Positions 34,901 through 47,413 of a stretch of 64,000 bases of DNA are shown one piece after another. This DNA is from Hyaloscypha bicolor E (lineage: Eukaryota; Ascomycota; Leotiomycetes; Helotiales; Hyaloscyphaceae): NCBI RefSeq assembly GCF_002865645.1, contig NW_020194684.1, forward strand, positions 4,193,952-4,257,951, given 5' to 3'. The position numbers and the translations under genes were made by a program. Numbering within the stretch: position 1 is the first letter of the stretch; each line of letters begins with the position of its first letter. Below the pieces are notes generated by a model that was not told where the DNA came from, made no database searches, and worked only from the letters and a program-made list of their open reading frames with translations.

Positions 34901-35785
34901 ATGAGCGCCACTAGAGCCATCCCTCTTGATTCCATACCATCAAGGGTGAACAGTCCTCGAAGGCTGCCGGATACGAGTAGTTCAGCAACATCAGGAAGTG
35001 CAGTGACCTCTCCTCAGTCACCAAATGGAAGTCAGGCTGTCCGCCAAGTGAAGCAAGTGAGTCTCACAGATTCGAAGGGGAAGACTCTCTGCACACAACT
35101 TCATGTCTGCGCCTCTTGGATCAGGTCACATCCTCTCCTTTCTATCGGTGGACTCATCATCGCTCTTGTAACTCTATTCTTGGGGTACTATCAAGCACGG
35201 GCAGCGAACATTCTCACCTCGGAGGGCAATCGCCTTGCCGGAACTGCCCTGGATTACACGAGATATCAAACTTGGTGCCAAAATTTGGATGTGGGTTGTT
35301 CCAAATTAGCTCGAGAAGCTATTAGACAGACACTAATATCCTTGGTATGATAGAAAGTGTCGAATTATACTTGGTGTCAACAGCACCAAACACCGGATAC
35401 ATTTGATTCCGCGTTCAAGGCGAATCAAAGAAGGAACCTCCATCAGCCCTTGCCTTTGGTTAAAAGAAACGACCAGGCCTTGATGGACTGCAGCAATTAT
35501 GGTTTTGGAAAAGCGTGGGTCAAGCTGATGGCTATGTCTTTAGCCACGGTCTTCGTGACTTATTCTTCTGTTGGTTCTTGTATATTTCTTGTTATTATCT
35601 TCACACACTTCAAACGAACATTTTCACCTCGGTGGCATCAACACTCGGCCACAGCCCTAAATCTGTTGATGAAGTTGGAGTTGGGTATTGATATCGAACC
35701 TAATAGCAGAAGTCCGTTGTTTAAGGCGCTGTCTTTGACCATCCCTGGGGTAGCGATACTATTATACATAACGATGAACGCCTGA
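34901..35785 (+). CDS. Hypothetical membrane protein
   Basis: Exon 1 (34901-35344, 148 codons) has a Ser/Pro-rich N-terminus, then a transmembrane segment (LLSIGGLIIALVTLFLGYY) and a short region with two Cys. A donor GTATGA at 35345 precedes an in-frame stop. Two acceptors keep frame: 35383 (39-nt intron, unusually short) or 35419 (75-nt intron, more credible). The downstream exon to 35785 adds two hydrophobic segments (around VFVTYSSVGSCIFLVIIF and LTIPGVAILLYIT). Products are 281 or 269 aa; without splicing, 149 aa. I do not recognise the family. It shares a 149-bp intergenic region with CAP2. Confidence 0.5.
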
Positions 35786-36058
35786 TGTGCGTGATTGGCT
35801 CGGGTATGTTGATTTGGGTCTATGTGGTATGTTCCATCCACCCAATTTCAGTGTGCTCAAGACATATGTGAGACACGCGCGCTGACTTCTCATACTCATT
35901 GCCTGTAGAAACTTGGGGTGATATATATTTCAACACGAGGCGGCTGATTTATGCTTCAAGGATCGGTAATAATACTGCAGATAGATACTATATCAATGTC
36001 TCATCACTTGCTACATGTCTTCCCAGCGTACCTCCGACCCAATAGCTGGTGTGATTAG

Positions 36059-37776
36059 CTACTCCTCAGCAGGAGGAATTGGATACCACTTGTTGAACAC
36101 AAAATTCGGATCATACTTCCGCTTCAATTCCCTCAGTCGGGGATAGTTCTCTCCATACGCGTCCTTCACTTTCTCTATGCCTCCTGAGACGTTGAAATTG
36201 AAGGTATCCTCACTTTTCGGATCTTTCTGCTTCTTCGAAGCTTTCACCTTATCAGTTATGGCCTTGACCTCCTCCCTGATCACTAAATTCGAGACCGAAT
36301 CATCGTGATTTGCTTCCATGACCACCAAGATGGTTTCGGCGCGGGATCTGTACGCTGTAGCAGCTGGATCGACGGCTGCAGATGCCCTGTATGACCGCAG
36401 CTCAATTACGACTTTCGAAGGAGTAACAGCTTCCCCATATTTGTTCAGAAAGGCGTCCAAATCATCGATGAGCGTTTCGACAACTGCTGCGTCGAAAGGT
36501 GATGTTAGAGTAGCATTGCTCGAGGAGACCCGATTGTGATTTGGAGCCATCGCAGGCATTGGATCCGTAATTTTTGTGTATGGCTTCATTGAGGTCTGAT
36601 TCACGAAAGGTTCAAGTGCAACAACTGGGGCTAAAAACTTCTTTGCTTCTTCTTCCGGCCCGTCATAGAACATTAACACCAGCGGATGAACCTTGGGCTG
36701 ACCTGGAAATCTCGCGAGTGCTATCATCCAGACAAGTTTTCCATCTGCGGACTCGATGTCTTTCCGCAAATCCTCGATGATCCCGAGCAATTTCTTGCTC
36801 TTGTCCGGAGAGAAAGCGATGATTCCACTACCTCGAATCAGCCTTGAGAGTTGCATCGGGGAAAGACACTTACAAGAAAACATCTCCCTTGTGCTCATGG
36901 ATTTTGTAAGTGAACTCCGTCACCACACCAAAGTTCGATCCACCTCCTCTAATACCCCAGAAAAGATCAGGGTTGGATTTCTCCGATGCTTCTACAACAC
37001 TTCCATCCGCAAGAACCACCTTTGCAGAAAGCAAGTTATCGATCACCATTCCGTGTTGACCGGTCAAATAACGGGTTCCTCCTCCTAACGTAATGCCTCC
37101 GATTTCTGTGGAAAAAGGGGATTAGAACTCAACTCAGAGTTAAATGAATAAGCTCACCCGTCTCGTTGTTTGCCCCAAAAACAGCCACATATCCCTTTTC
37201 TACAGGCAATTTAGCTGACACAGGTCACCAAAAAGGCGCGGAAAGATTACCTTCAAGCGGTTTCTCCAGATCAGCAGCGACACACCCACCCTGACCGGTA
37301 ACGCTCTTCTTCTCAATGTCAATCTCGACCTTCCTCATCTTCCTCAGATCTAGAACCATCAATATCAGCCACTCTACAACACCAAGCGAACAGAGCTCAC
37401 CAATCACAAGTCCACCACTAGTAGATGAAGCTCCATAATGACTATGTCTACCTGCTGCAATTGCCACGTCCAAGTCCCATTTCTGAACATATTTCAGAGA
37501 GGGAGCGACATCTTGGTCGGTCTCACAGAAGATGATGATGGCCTGGAAGATGGTTAATCACAAAATTTAAAGGAGGAATTTCGGAAGATAACCTACGGCT
37601 TCTCGGATCCAAGCTTTGTTTCATCTATCGAGTGCAGCTCGATACACGTCGTCTGGAGTCTTACCCTTGATGATGACTTCACCCTGTACCGCACCCTTCA
37701 GCTCCTGAAAAGCAGCTTCGGGAAGCAGCTGCTGTTTACGGCTAAAAACTTTGATATCTTGAGCATTGGAACCCAT
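36059..37776 (-). pseudogene. FAD-binding oxidoreductase (berberine-bridge type) with one in-frame TGA
   Basis: Six exons (37776-37597, 37542-37401, 37349-37251, 37199-37158, 37105-36874, 36827-36059) with introns of 46-54 nt sum to 488 codons, all in one frame. The product has the FAD-binding PCMH segment (AIAAGRHSHYGASSTSGG, GGCVAADLEKPLE, GGITLGGGTRYLTGQHGM, LFWGIRGGGSNFGVVTEF) and a C-terminal BBE motif (YGENYPRLRELKRKYDPN, then FNKWYPIP). Such enzymes oxidise alcohols, sugars or specialised metabolites with covalent or tight FAD. Codon 52 is TGA (plus-strand 37621-37623) between ALDR and NKAWIREA, where relatives typically have Trp (TGG). Nothing else is broken, so the loss is recent, strain-specific, or a sequencing error. 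Confidence 0.85.
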
Positions 37777-38642
37777 TTTCGAGTGCTGGAACTTTTAAGA
37801 CGGTTGCTGGAGTTTTGTCATACTGTTTTTCCCACGGCAAGCCATATTTATATATCGAGGAAGGGATCTGAGCGTACTTACTCCAATACCTCTTGTCTAT
37901 CCTCCGCCTTCCATTGCGGTGTAATTATGAGATGTGTTTGTGATATCTTATGTCAGAGATGGTGGTGATTGGCAGGTGATCGCGAGGTGTGCGGCTCGCT
38001 TCGAGGATGACTGTGAGATGGCTCGTGGCGATCGAAAATACCGGACGGGGAATGGTTACTTCGTGGGTATGGTCGTTTAGAGAAGTACTAGTGACCTATC
38101 AAGTCCTACCTCGTGTTGCGTATATACACTTTGTTTATGGTTTTACAATCCTGTACCTCTCGAGGTACTGGCTTGAAGCCCACTGGGAGTGTGATCTTTT
38201 CTGATTACTGTTGAAATTTCATCTTACTGTATACACTCCCTCAAAATTCAAAAGGAAGCCTCCTGACTTGAGAATAAGGTCAGGATCCTTTCCGCCATTT
38301 GATGTCCTCTCTGCTGTCAGTCTCTGGATCCGTTGCTGCCTTGTAACCCCTTAAGTTTGCTTTCCACTTCAACTACGAACCGGCCCACTTGAGATGTGAA
38401 TGTGTGCATACCACGTTCGTCCATCACGTCTGAGGAGAACAGAGAAAGGTTACGGTAATGCATTATTTTCATTACACGAGTATATGCTCATCACCCCCAG
38501 GACCCTCTTCACTGGCCATTCAACCAGTATGCAAATGCAGTTGCCCCAACCTAAGAATGCTCCCGAAGCAACGCCATGCACCTTGAGTGACCGATCATAC
38601 AATACAAATGCAAGCGCAACCATTCGATAACCAAAAAAGAAG
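37777..38642. other. Spacer
   Basis: Promoter of the FAD oxidase relic and 3' region of the LSD1 gene. Only short frames; nothing recognised. Confidence 0.5.
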
Positions 38643-41600
38643 TTAAATATCCAGCTCAGAGCCTGAATCCTCAGCGTATCCACTTACACCTCTCTTCGCT
38701 CTCCTGTCCCTCCTCGAAGGACTGTCAAGCAATTCCTCTGGACCAGGCACGCTTGGATGCTCTTTCTCGTACACGGCTCTGAAAGCCAAAGCGTCTTTAT
38801 CCCATTGTCCAGCTTTCACGTTGTATTCTGCCATCGCAGTTGCGTAAGCTTTCTTCTGCACGTCGGCCTTCTCATTGTAAGGTCTCTTCTCGACCTCGGA
38901 AGCTTCTTTCCACATCTTTGTAACCATTTTCTTGACTTCGTTGGGAATTGGCTTTCCCTTGCCTGGTCGTCTGCCTTCTTCACACTTCCTTTTGGCTTCC
39001 TCCCAATTGTCTTTGCTGTACATCCTGTAAGGGTTGGCGTAATTGTTTGCTGGGCGCCAAGGTCGATCGCCAAGCTTTGCGTAAATGGCATTCCAAATTT
39101 CAATTTCGTAGGTTTCGAGGCGTGCTTGTTTTGGGTCCTTAGGGCTTTGGACAGCCTCGGACTTTCTCTTCAGGCCTGAGTCCTTTGGGAGAACAAGCGG
39201 TTCGGGGATCTGGATGGATCCGATCATGGCTTCGAGTACCTCTGATGCGGCTCTCAGACCAGAGATATATGCACCGTGCACAGTGGCGGGGTGGGTGCCG
39301 CAAGTATGCTCACCAGCAAAGAAGAGATTTCCGATAGGTTTCGCCATGACTTCGTAATCATCAGGTTGGAAGTTAGGTCCTGTATATGAATAGCTACCAC
39401 GAGCGAACTGGTCCTGACCCCATCTAGTCACAACTGCTTCGATGGGATTGGGCACCTTGGGCCCAAACAATGTCCGCAAGACCTTCGTAGCTTCAGAAAT
39501 GAGAACATCGTTTGGTGTACTTTCTGTAGAAAAAGCTGCGTCACCGGCCATGAGGGCCAGAAGTGTTGGCAGACCTGTCGTGTTGGTGCAATTGAACCAT
39601 TGGAAGAAGCGACCTCTTTGTGTGAAATAATCCGTCTGACTTAAGCTGAAGCGATTGGCAGGATTTCGAAGAGCGCCAAAAATGTCTCGACTCTGGTCCC
39701 AGAAAGCTTCTTCATAGACCAGTACAACCTTATTTAAGATTCCGAAGCCGATTCTTTGAATGGGCCCCATCTTCCAGTCAGGTAATGCAGGTTCGAATAG
39801 AATGCTGTGTTGCTTCAAAACCCCCAGAGGAATTGTGGAGACGATATAATCCGCGTCGACGGCAGTGCCATCCTCGCATTCAATCTTTGATGGTGATCCC
39901 GTATTTTCAGGAGCGTAGGTAATCTTCTTGACGTTGCTCTTTTTCTGTACAGTCAGGGGCTGAGGGCAGTTGAGAAGACCCCTGGGAACTTGTTGATAGC
40001 CACCAGTAACCATAGTGTGCTTGCCCTCCCACTCGTTGCCAGCATCCAGATCCCAACCTCCCAAACTTAGCTTGTTGCAAGTGATTGCATTGCTGTACTC
40101 CAGATTAGCGACATGCCAATTGATCAAACGTAGGTCCAGAGGCGTAAAGTCGACAATTCTCGTATATTGGCGAATGGCTTCGTCAAATACTGATCCAAGA
40201 GTTGCATATCTCGAGTTGACAGCAGTCTCGAGATCCAAATCTTGTTCAATACCCACACCTGGTCGTAGAAGCCAGCCGATCTCCTTTGCTTTGTACGCAG
40301 CCGTATGAACAGCAGGTATACCTAGCTCGAGATGAGCCCGACCGGTAAGCCTGTCGGATGACACGGGAACCATCTGCACTTCGGGAGTGCGCGACGCCTT
40401 GTCGTTTGTCCCGGCTGGTGGTGCACTGGTTGGCGCGTCCTCGACTTCACTGATGGTCTTTGAGCCTTCAGAGCTGACGTCTCTGCCCGCGTCGAGAAGG
40501 TCTTTGTCTCCATCAACGGCAGCAGAAGTGGGAATCTTGAACTTATACTCGCTGACTCGGTCGAGTATGTAGTTGAAAAGCTTCTCAGCAAACTGATCTC
40601 GGTTCATGTCTACCGGTCTTCCGTTCGCATCATAAATCGTAGTGTCCGGTTTCAAAGCATGATATGGCAAAGCGAGTTGACCTCTGACAATAATATTCAA
40701 AGGATTACCGCGATCAAAGCCTGTGATGATCATGCCACCCATTTCTGCCGTATGTCGGTTTCCGTATGCAAGTGTGGGATATTTTGGTTTCGAATTGAAT
40801 GCACGAGAATACACTCTTCCGCCGATTCGGTCTCTGCCCTCCAAGACAACTACTTGTGGAGGATCTTCACCCTTCTCACGAAAGCGATCTTCGAACTGAG
40901 AAAAAAGAGCTTCGAGTTGTCTTGCGCAACCCAAGCCGGACATACCAGCTCCAATGATAGCAACAGTCTTTCGTTTTCGCTTGCCACTCCGTTGTTTCTT
41001 GACCTCCTCTCCGGTTGCTAGATGCTCCAAGCAACCATAATTAATATAGCCTCGTCGCACAAGCCATTCATGGCAGACGCTTGCAATGTCAAACCAACGA
41101 GGGTCCTTTGCGCATCCAATGGCCTCGTCTCGCTCAACGCCGATCATGGGATTTCGTGTCCATAACCTCAGGATGCCGTTTCTGATATTGAGATAAGTCG
41201 TGACCTGTTGGTGAGTGATATGTTTACGCAACATCGCATGCTCCTCGGGATGTAAGCTGTACGGGTTCAGGCGTGACGATTCTGCAGCTGCAATGCATTG
41301 TCTCGCATATTCCGAAGGCGCGATATCCGTTGGTATCGAGACCTTTGGACGAATGTCGTATTTCTCGCGTCGCTTTCCTGTATGAGACGCCACTTTCGCT
41401 GTTTCTCTCGAGCTGGGATCAAACCCTGTAGGAGACGTCCCTTTACTCGATATCGATGAAAGGGCGGATGAGCCATCGTCGATGTCTGTCGTCATGGATG
41501 AGGCCATGGAGTCGCGAGCGCTTTCAGGCCTGAGATACAAGCTGCCATCGGAAGCGGGCTTACGATGACGCTCAGCTCTGCAGTAAGGAGGTTAATAACT

Positions 41601-41968
41601 CGAACTTGAGATTATTTAAGTACTTTCTTGACCGAGGGCTGAAACTTAATTTGCGACAAGGAAGGAGCGACTACATACGGGATGCTATTGTTGAACTTTT
41701 GATCCGTAAACCTGGCACGGGGTCCTGGTCCAAAGGGGCTTTTATAAGGGACGTTTTCACCAGGTGATTCAACAACAATGGTATGATGTTGTTGTTCAAC
41801 TATGTTGATAGAATCACCAAAGGGGGAGTTTGACATGGCACTCGGGGTAGACGAGTCTCGGCCCCCATTCGAGGACTCAAATATTGAAAGATGCGAGTCC
41901 AGTTCTTGTAATCCCATCAAATTGAGATCATCACGGAGCGGCATCTGAGTGTCCATTGTTGCTGCCAT
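38643..41968 (-). CDS. LSD1-type histone lysine demethylase (SWIRM, amine oxidase, HMG box)
   Basis: Nuclear FAD-dependent demethylase, 1074 aa from exons 41968-41679 and 41577-38643; the 101-nt intron has GTATGT and CTGCAG borders. A disordered N-terminus leads to a SWIRM domain (about 185-285, with HPEEHAMLRKHITHQQVTTY and ending RRGYINYGCLEH). The amine oxidase opens with VAIIGAGMSGLGCARQLE at about 302. It contains GRDRIGGRVYSR and GFGILNKVVLVYEEAFW, whose lysine matches the flavin-contacting Lys of human LSD1, and it closes with FAGEHTCGTHPATVHGAY. Near the C-terminus is an HMG-box-like segment (about 935-1045, NPYRMYSKDNWEEAKRKCEE). The SWIRM-oxidase-HMG order is the filamentous-fungal HdmA/yeast-fission Lsd form. 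Substrate lysine is inferred from the family. Confidence 0.93.
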
Positions 41969-42611
41969 CTTTGTAACCTTGGGTCTTGTGACTTTGGCTG
42001 ATTGCTTCGAGATATATCGGCCGTCGGGCAGCGGTGGGGTCAGCGATGCTACTCGGATTTCCCATTCGACTTGATATCACTCATCCATAAGCCCGCCCCC
42101 TCGAGTATCATCGAGATGTTTTGTTAATCGCTCCTCGATAACCTGGCCGAGCTTATTAGCGACCCTTCGACTGACTTGATATGGATATAATGTACCACCA
42201 CGTGTAATCGTCTCACCTGGCGCATTCAGTATTGACCAGTATCAACCGTATGTCCAATGCCGAGTCTTATGTGAGCTTTCCAGCCCGGTTGTCGTCGCTC
42301 GCAAAGGCGATTAAGATATTCGAAAGCTCGAAAGAATTTGGGGGGCTGGTCGAGTCGTACGATTGTGAGATATCAAGCCCTTCTTGAGATCCAGCGAGAA
42401 GATGCGCCGCCAAAGCGTACCGGCAGCTCACGTGCCGGTTCCAATTTTTGACGATGCCTCTTTCGACGTAGCATTCAACTTGCATTATTAAGTCGATAGG
42501 GGGTTCATAATTCTTTCATGAAGTGATTTCACAGTCATTTGGTGCCTTTTATTACATTATTATTTTCGAGGTTTCTCGAAGTGAAGTGTGCCACGGAGTG
42601 CTTCCCAGCTC
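41969..42611. other. Spacer
   Basis: LSD1 promoter and VPS33 3' region. Two CACGTG E-boxes (42199-42204 and 42429-42434) lie here, a number not above chance for the window as a whole. Confidence 0.45.
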
Positions 42612-44933
42612 CTACGATGCTTGTGCAGTATTCTTCCCTAAGGAACCCTTCTCAATCGCCGCATCCATCATTCTATTCCCGCTGATAATTGATGTCGTGC
42701 AGATGATGATTCGCTTTCGTGCTGGAGTAGAGTTATTAGCATGCGAAGTTGAAAGGGGGGAACTGAGCATGCCTTCTTCTTGTTTGGCGATGAATCTCAA
42801 GGCCGCAATTTCCGTAAAAGTTATGCCACCCAAGAATACAATAAAAACGACCTTCTTCTCGCCACTGCCAGTAAGGAGAGCTCGCGCCTTCACAGCCTTG
42901 TCTTCTCCCTTCTGAACTTCATCAAATGTTGCGCCTCGTGCATGCTTCACTGCCTCGTCGAATCCCCGCCATCCTTGTGAGGCTCCACCAGTTGCCACCC
43001 CAGCCGCGTTATTCGCATTACCTCCACGAGTGATAGAAGTTAGATATTGCTTCTGCAGAATGCTCTGAACCAGGCGCACTGACAACGGCGCATAGCCGCT
43101 GTACACGTATGCGATATCGTTCGGATCGTGTTCATTAACTTCATCAACAATTAGACGAAGCGCTTTCCGTAAATATGTATAATTCGTCTTGGCCCCTGCG
43201 ACGGCCCCTGCCCCAGTCATCGGAATCATCGCCGCCATTGGTGAGCTTCTCGAGAGGAGTAACTGCAACTTTTCGAGAGCGTCTAATGTAAGCAGATGTT
43301 GGTAGCCATAAGCTTGCAAGATCATCTTCTTGAAGTGCTCGAGATGGCTATGCTTTATGCCCCCAGATATGCAGGACTCTAAGCACAAAACTCGCAGTAC
43401 TTCTGAGAGAGGGGCATCCCGAGAAATGAGCTCTTCGATTGCTTCGTGTTGTGATGAAGGATCGGCCCCTGCGGCTAGATTCTGCTGCACCTCAAGCAAT
43501 CTGCTGAATTGATCGGTTCGTGTATGCTTAAAAATCTCCTCTGCCAGCGCAATATGTATCTTCAAGCTTCGCTGTTCAGCCTGGTACCCCGGAAGCTTGT
43601 TCACAAACTCTCTCAACTCTGCCGTCGTTTTTGTCGAGTGTCTTGCGTCAATATCATTCTGAAGTCGCCTAGCTACTTTGTTCAGCAAGCTCTTAATAAT
43701 AGCAAAATTGGTGTCTCTGAGTTGATCGTAGAGTTTATCGGAAGAATCCAGGGTAATTCTTTGCTTCTTGGCTTCGACCGGCGCTGTACCCACAGTCTTT
43801 GAGGAACCTGGCGCAGGCTGTGGAACGGTGCCTACGATCGAAGAGTCCACATCGGCTTGATTATTTTGAATTCGCACCACTTCGTCGACCAAGCCCTCGT
43901 AAGTTAATTGTGTGAGCAGAGGAGTGGCATAGTCGACCTCGCGATCGATAACGATCAAGCTTTCGATCGTAGTACTCGGTGTTAGGCCGAGTTTACTCGT
44001 CTCGTTCGAATCTTCGCCAGCAATCAATTCTTGTCGCATTCTTGCTAGTAAATCTGCCAGCCTTTTCGCATTGTCTCCTTTTCCAGTGATTCGAGGGAAA
44101 AGGCCGTGCTTCTGCTGGATCAGCATCAGAGCACGTGCCAGCACGAATGTTGGCGTGGGATCTCGATGGAGGTATAAGTCGGAAAACGAATCTTCCAATT
44201 CTAAAGACAACAAATCTTTTTCCAGAGGAAGGAAGTAGAGAGGAAACTCTGAGGTAGTGGTATCTCCTAATACACCCGCCTCCTCGAGAATCTTTTCCGA
44301 CACAAGAGTCTTTCTTGGAACCCAGAATATCGAGAATTCATGCCCCGTCTGGCTCTCTCGCTGCATACGTTTTATATGGTCTAGATGGTGTCAGCACGTA
44401 ATGGCAGCATCACTTGCATATGGAACAGATGGAATTGACACTATTAACCGTGCTGTGTTACATGATTTATTCATTTTGGGCTCAAGACTGACTAAGTAGA
44501 GTAGAAGAAGTATTCTACAGAGTCTACTTTAAGAGCCCATTGAACGTTGGATCATCAGAGAAACGGACAGGGAAACTGTTCTCAAAAATGACATACCAGC
44601 AATGGATTGGGCGTGCCTTGCACTCTCTCCTCGAGCTACGAACACAACATTTCGCTGGCTGACGTCCGCATTGCCATTCTCCAGGAAGAACAACTTGTCT
44701 ACGCCGTATTCCTGAAGGGTCGAAAACTTGACGAATAGGTTTATCGGGCCAGCCAGACCCCTCTCAAGTACCAAGTTCTTCTTTCCTCGGACCTGTAGGT
44801 CGGACAGGTCAGTCGCTGCCTGGCGCAATCATAGAGAATGGGAGCCCTTACTTACACCCTCGAGTAAGTACAGAAGATCCTTCCGTGCTTTGTCTTTAAT
44901 CTGGTCCGTATTGAACCCAACATGAGGAGCCAT
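42612..44933 (-). CDS. VPS33: Vacuolar sorting protein Vps33 (Sec1/Munc18 family)
   Basis: SM-family subunit of the HOPS and CORVET tethering complexes, which template SNARE assembly at vacuole and endosome membranes. Exons 44933-44856, 44792-44597 and 44380-42612 give 680 aa, close to the yeast protein; introns are 63 and 216 nt. Diagnostic segments are KARKDLLYLLEG joined to VRGKKNLVLERGLAGPINLF, then STLQEYGVDKLFFLEN near the start. ESLIVIDREVDYATPLLTQL and TYEGLVDEVVRI lie in the middle, and FIVFLGGITFTEIAALRF near the end. The last of these (VVFIVFLGGITFTEIAAL) is the characteristic SM C-terminal motif. The start at 44933 is the first ATG giving the conserved N-terminal domain. It is divergent to HTS1. 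Confidence 0.93.
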
Positions 44934-45494
44934 GGTGAGCTCTACATGTGGGCGCACGTTGATTGAGATGCGAGACCGATGAGAATGAGAAGAAGGCTGT
45001 GGGGCGGAATCGAGCGCAGCCAAGGCCAGTGTCCGCCTAACCCTATTTGGCAGTGTAAATTGTTCAACACCACCCTGCAACATTGAACGGCTCCTGTTAT
45101 TGATAAAGCTACTTACAATGCCTCAGAAGCAGGAATATCATGAATTCAATTTCCCGACAAATTTATAAATTGGGTTTCCTACAAAGGTCACTGTTTGAGC
45201 CGGATTCCAGAAACAGAGGTGTCACGGAATTCCAGAGGCTTGAAGACTAAATGCCCAGAATTGAGCAGCAACGTAATCTCACTTTAAAAGTGCTACCAAA
45301 TCTATACAATATTTGAGCCTTGTTAACAGAAATGTCGTGTGTAGATGACCTTGTCAAGCCTCACGGCGCTAATGGGGTTGCAGCCAAAATATTTCAGCCT
45401 CGTCGTCAAATCAAAACGACAACCCACCCATGACTCAGAAATTCTGAATATTAGACCCCACCCCTCGAATGCGACCGAGTTGGATGAGAAGTGA
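44934..45494. promoter_or_regulatory. Divergent promoter between VPS33 and HTS1
   Basis: A 561-bp region between two divergent starts with no gene. No distinct regulatory motif recognised. Confidence 0.4.
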
Positions 45495-47413
45495 ATGAAG
45501 ACTGTTAAATCTCACCTCCTAAGATCTGCGAGATCATTAAGACCGTCACTGGCCATTTCAAGATCAATCACGTTTGCAAAAGCACGGATTTTATTCACAA
45601 GTCCTCGAAATTTCTCTATCACAGCGAGGCGGAAAGAAGACGACCTCGCCATGGCCCCCAAAGGCCAGAAATTTGAGCTGAAGACTCCCAAGGGGACTAA
45701 GGATTGTACGTTTGCTTCTCAATATGCTAGCCCAAGTCTAACATAGACCAGGGGAGGGCAAGGACATGGTAATTCGAGACAAGATCTTCTCTACCATCAC
45801 CGAAGTCTTCAAGCGCCATGGAGCAGTCACAATAGATACACCAGTCTTCGAATTGAAGGAGATTCTTTCAGGAAAATATGGCGAAGACAGCAAACTCATC
45901 TATGACCTCGCGGACCAAGGAGGGGAAATATGTTCCCTGCGATACGACTTGACTGTCCCGTTTGCCAGATGGCTGGCTATGAATCGAGACGTCCAAAATA
46001 TCAAGCGGTACCACATCGCAAAAGTCTACAGACGAGATCAACCGGCAATGACCAAAGGCAGAATGAGGGAGTTCTACCAGTGCGATTTCGACATAGCTGG
46101 TGTTTACGATCCCATGCTGCCAGACGCCGAGATCGTACGGATTACGACTGAAGTTTTCGAAGGACTGGGATGGAATGGGCGATATACGATCAAGCTCAAC
46201 CACCGAAAGATATTAGACGGGATCTTCGAAGTTTGCGGTGTACCAGCAGAGAAGATCCGGACTATTTCATCTGCGGTGGACAAGCTGGACAAGCTGCCTT
46301 GGGAGGAGGTGCGCAAGGAAATGACTGAGGAGAAGGGTCTTGATGGCAGTGTTGCAGACAAGATTGGCGAATATGTGGTCCAAAAGGGACAGAAAGACCT
46401 TCTCAGCAAGCTACTGGCCGACCCCCTACTTACCGCGAACGAGTCTATGAAGGCTGGCATGGCAGAGATGGGACTATTATTTGATTACTTGGAAGCCTTC
46501 AATTGTCTGGACAATGTTTCATTCGATTTGAGCTTGGCACGTGGACTGGATTACTATACCGGTTTAATTTACGAGGTTGTCACAGAAGGTTCAGCACCCC
46601 TTGCAACGACATCAGCAGCCACAGCAGCGCCTCCCAAAGGTTCGAAAAAGCCTTCTGGTGGCAAAGTTGGAGCAGACGTCGATGAGGACCGATCATCAGA
46701 TCCTAGCGTTGGAGTTGGTAGTGTGGCAGCTGGTGGACGATATGATAACCTAGTCGGAATGTTCTCAGGCAAGAACCAAATACCTTGCGTAGGAATTTCG
46801 TTCGGTGTTGACCGAATTTTCTCCATCACCAAGGCGAGAATGGCGGCAGACAAAAACTCGGAATTGGTCAGGAACAATGAAGTCGACGTCTATGTGATGG
46901 CTTTCGGCGGAAAGGGGTTCACAGGTCTCGTGAAAGAACGCATAGCCATATGTGCTACCTTATGGGAAGCCGGAATCAAGGCAAGTCTTTGTTAGTCACG
47001 ATCAATGAAACTTAGCTAACTGAAATTTCCAGGCTGAGTTCTTATACAAAGTCAAGCCAAAGCTACCCAATCAGTTCAAGGCAGCAGAAGTAAATGGCGT
47101 ACCAATGGCAGTCGTCATAGGCGAAGACGAGGTTGCCCAAGGCAAAGTCAAGATCAAGGAGATGGGTCTTCGAGAAGGCCACCCTGAGAAAGATGGTGTC
47201 TTAGTCAACCTCGCGGACCTTGTACCAGAGATCAGACAGAGGTTGAAGCGGAAGACAACTCTGGATCAGCTAGCGCAGGAGGCAGAGGGCTTGAGAGTAG
47301 TCGATGGGATCAAAGGGGAGCCTGAGAAGACAGAGGATGTGCCTGAGACAGAAAAGCCAGCACACGAGTCACTATTGTCGCAGGAAGCTATTGGTGCTGT
47401 GCCTGCATCGTAG
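45495..47413 (+). CDS. HTS1: Histidyl-tRNA synthetase, probable dual cytosolic/mitochondrial
   Basis: Class II aminoacyl-tRNA synthetase that charges tRNA-His. Exons 45495-45705, 45752-46980 and 47033-47413 give 606 aa. The first 50 residues are rich in Arg and Ser and lack acids ([19 protein letters not shown]), as in a mitochondrial presequence. A second in-frame ATG at 45651 in a strong context (GCCATGG) would start a cytosolic form, the arrangement known for yeast HTS1. Motif 2 is visible as [13 protein letters not shown] plus [13 protein letters not shown], the HisA motif as [14 protein letters not shown], and motif 3 as [12 protein letters not shown]. Intron 2 (46981-47032) begins GCAAGT, a GC-AG intron; no GT donor restores the frame. 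A Ser/Lys-rich insertion follows the HisA motif. A possible AATAAA signal lies at 47426-47431. Confidence 0.96.

Noticed and set aside
36828..36873. 31-nt intron (acceptor CTCAAG) in the FAD oxidase
   Set aside because: Too short for a fungal spliceosomal intron. The acceptor 15 nt further on gives 46 nt and the better family match (DVFFGIIAFSPDK).
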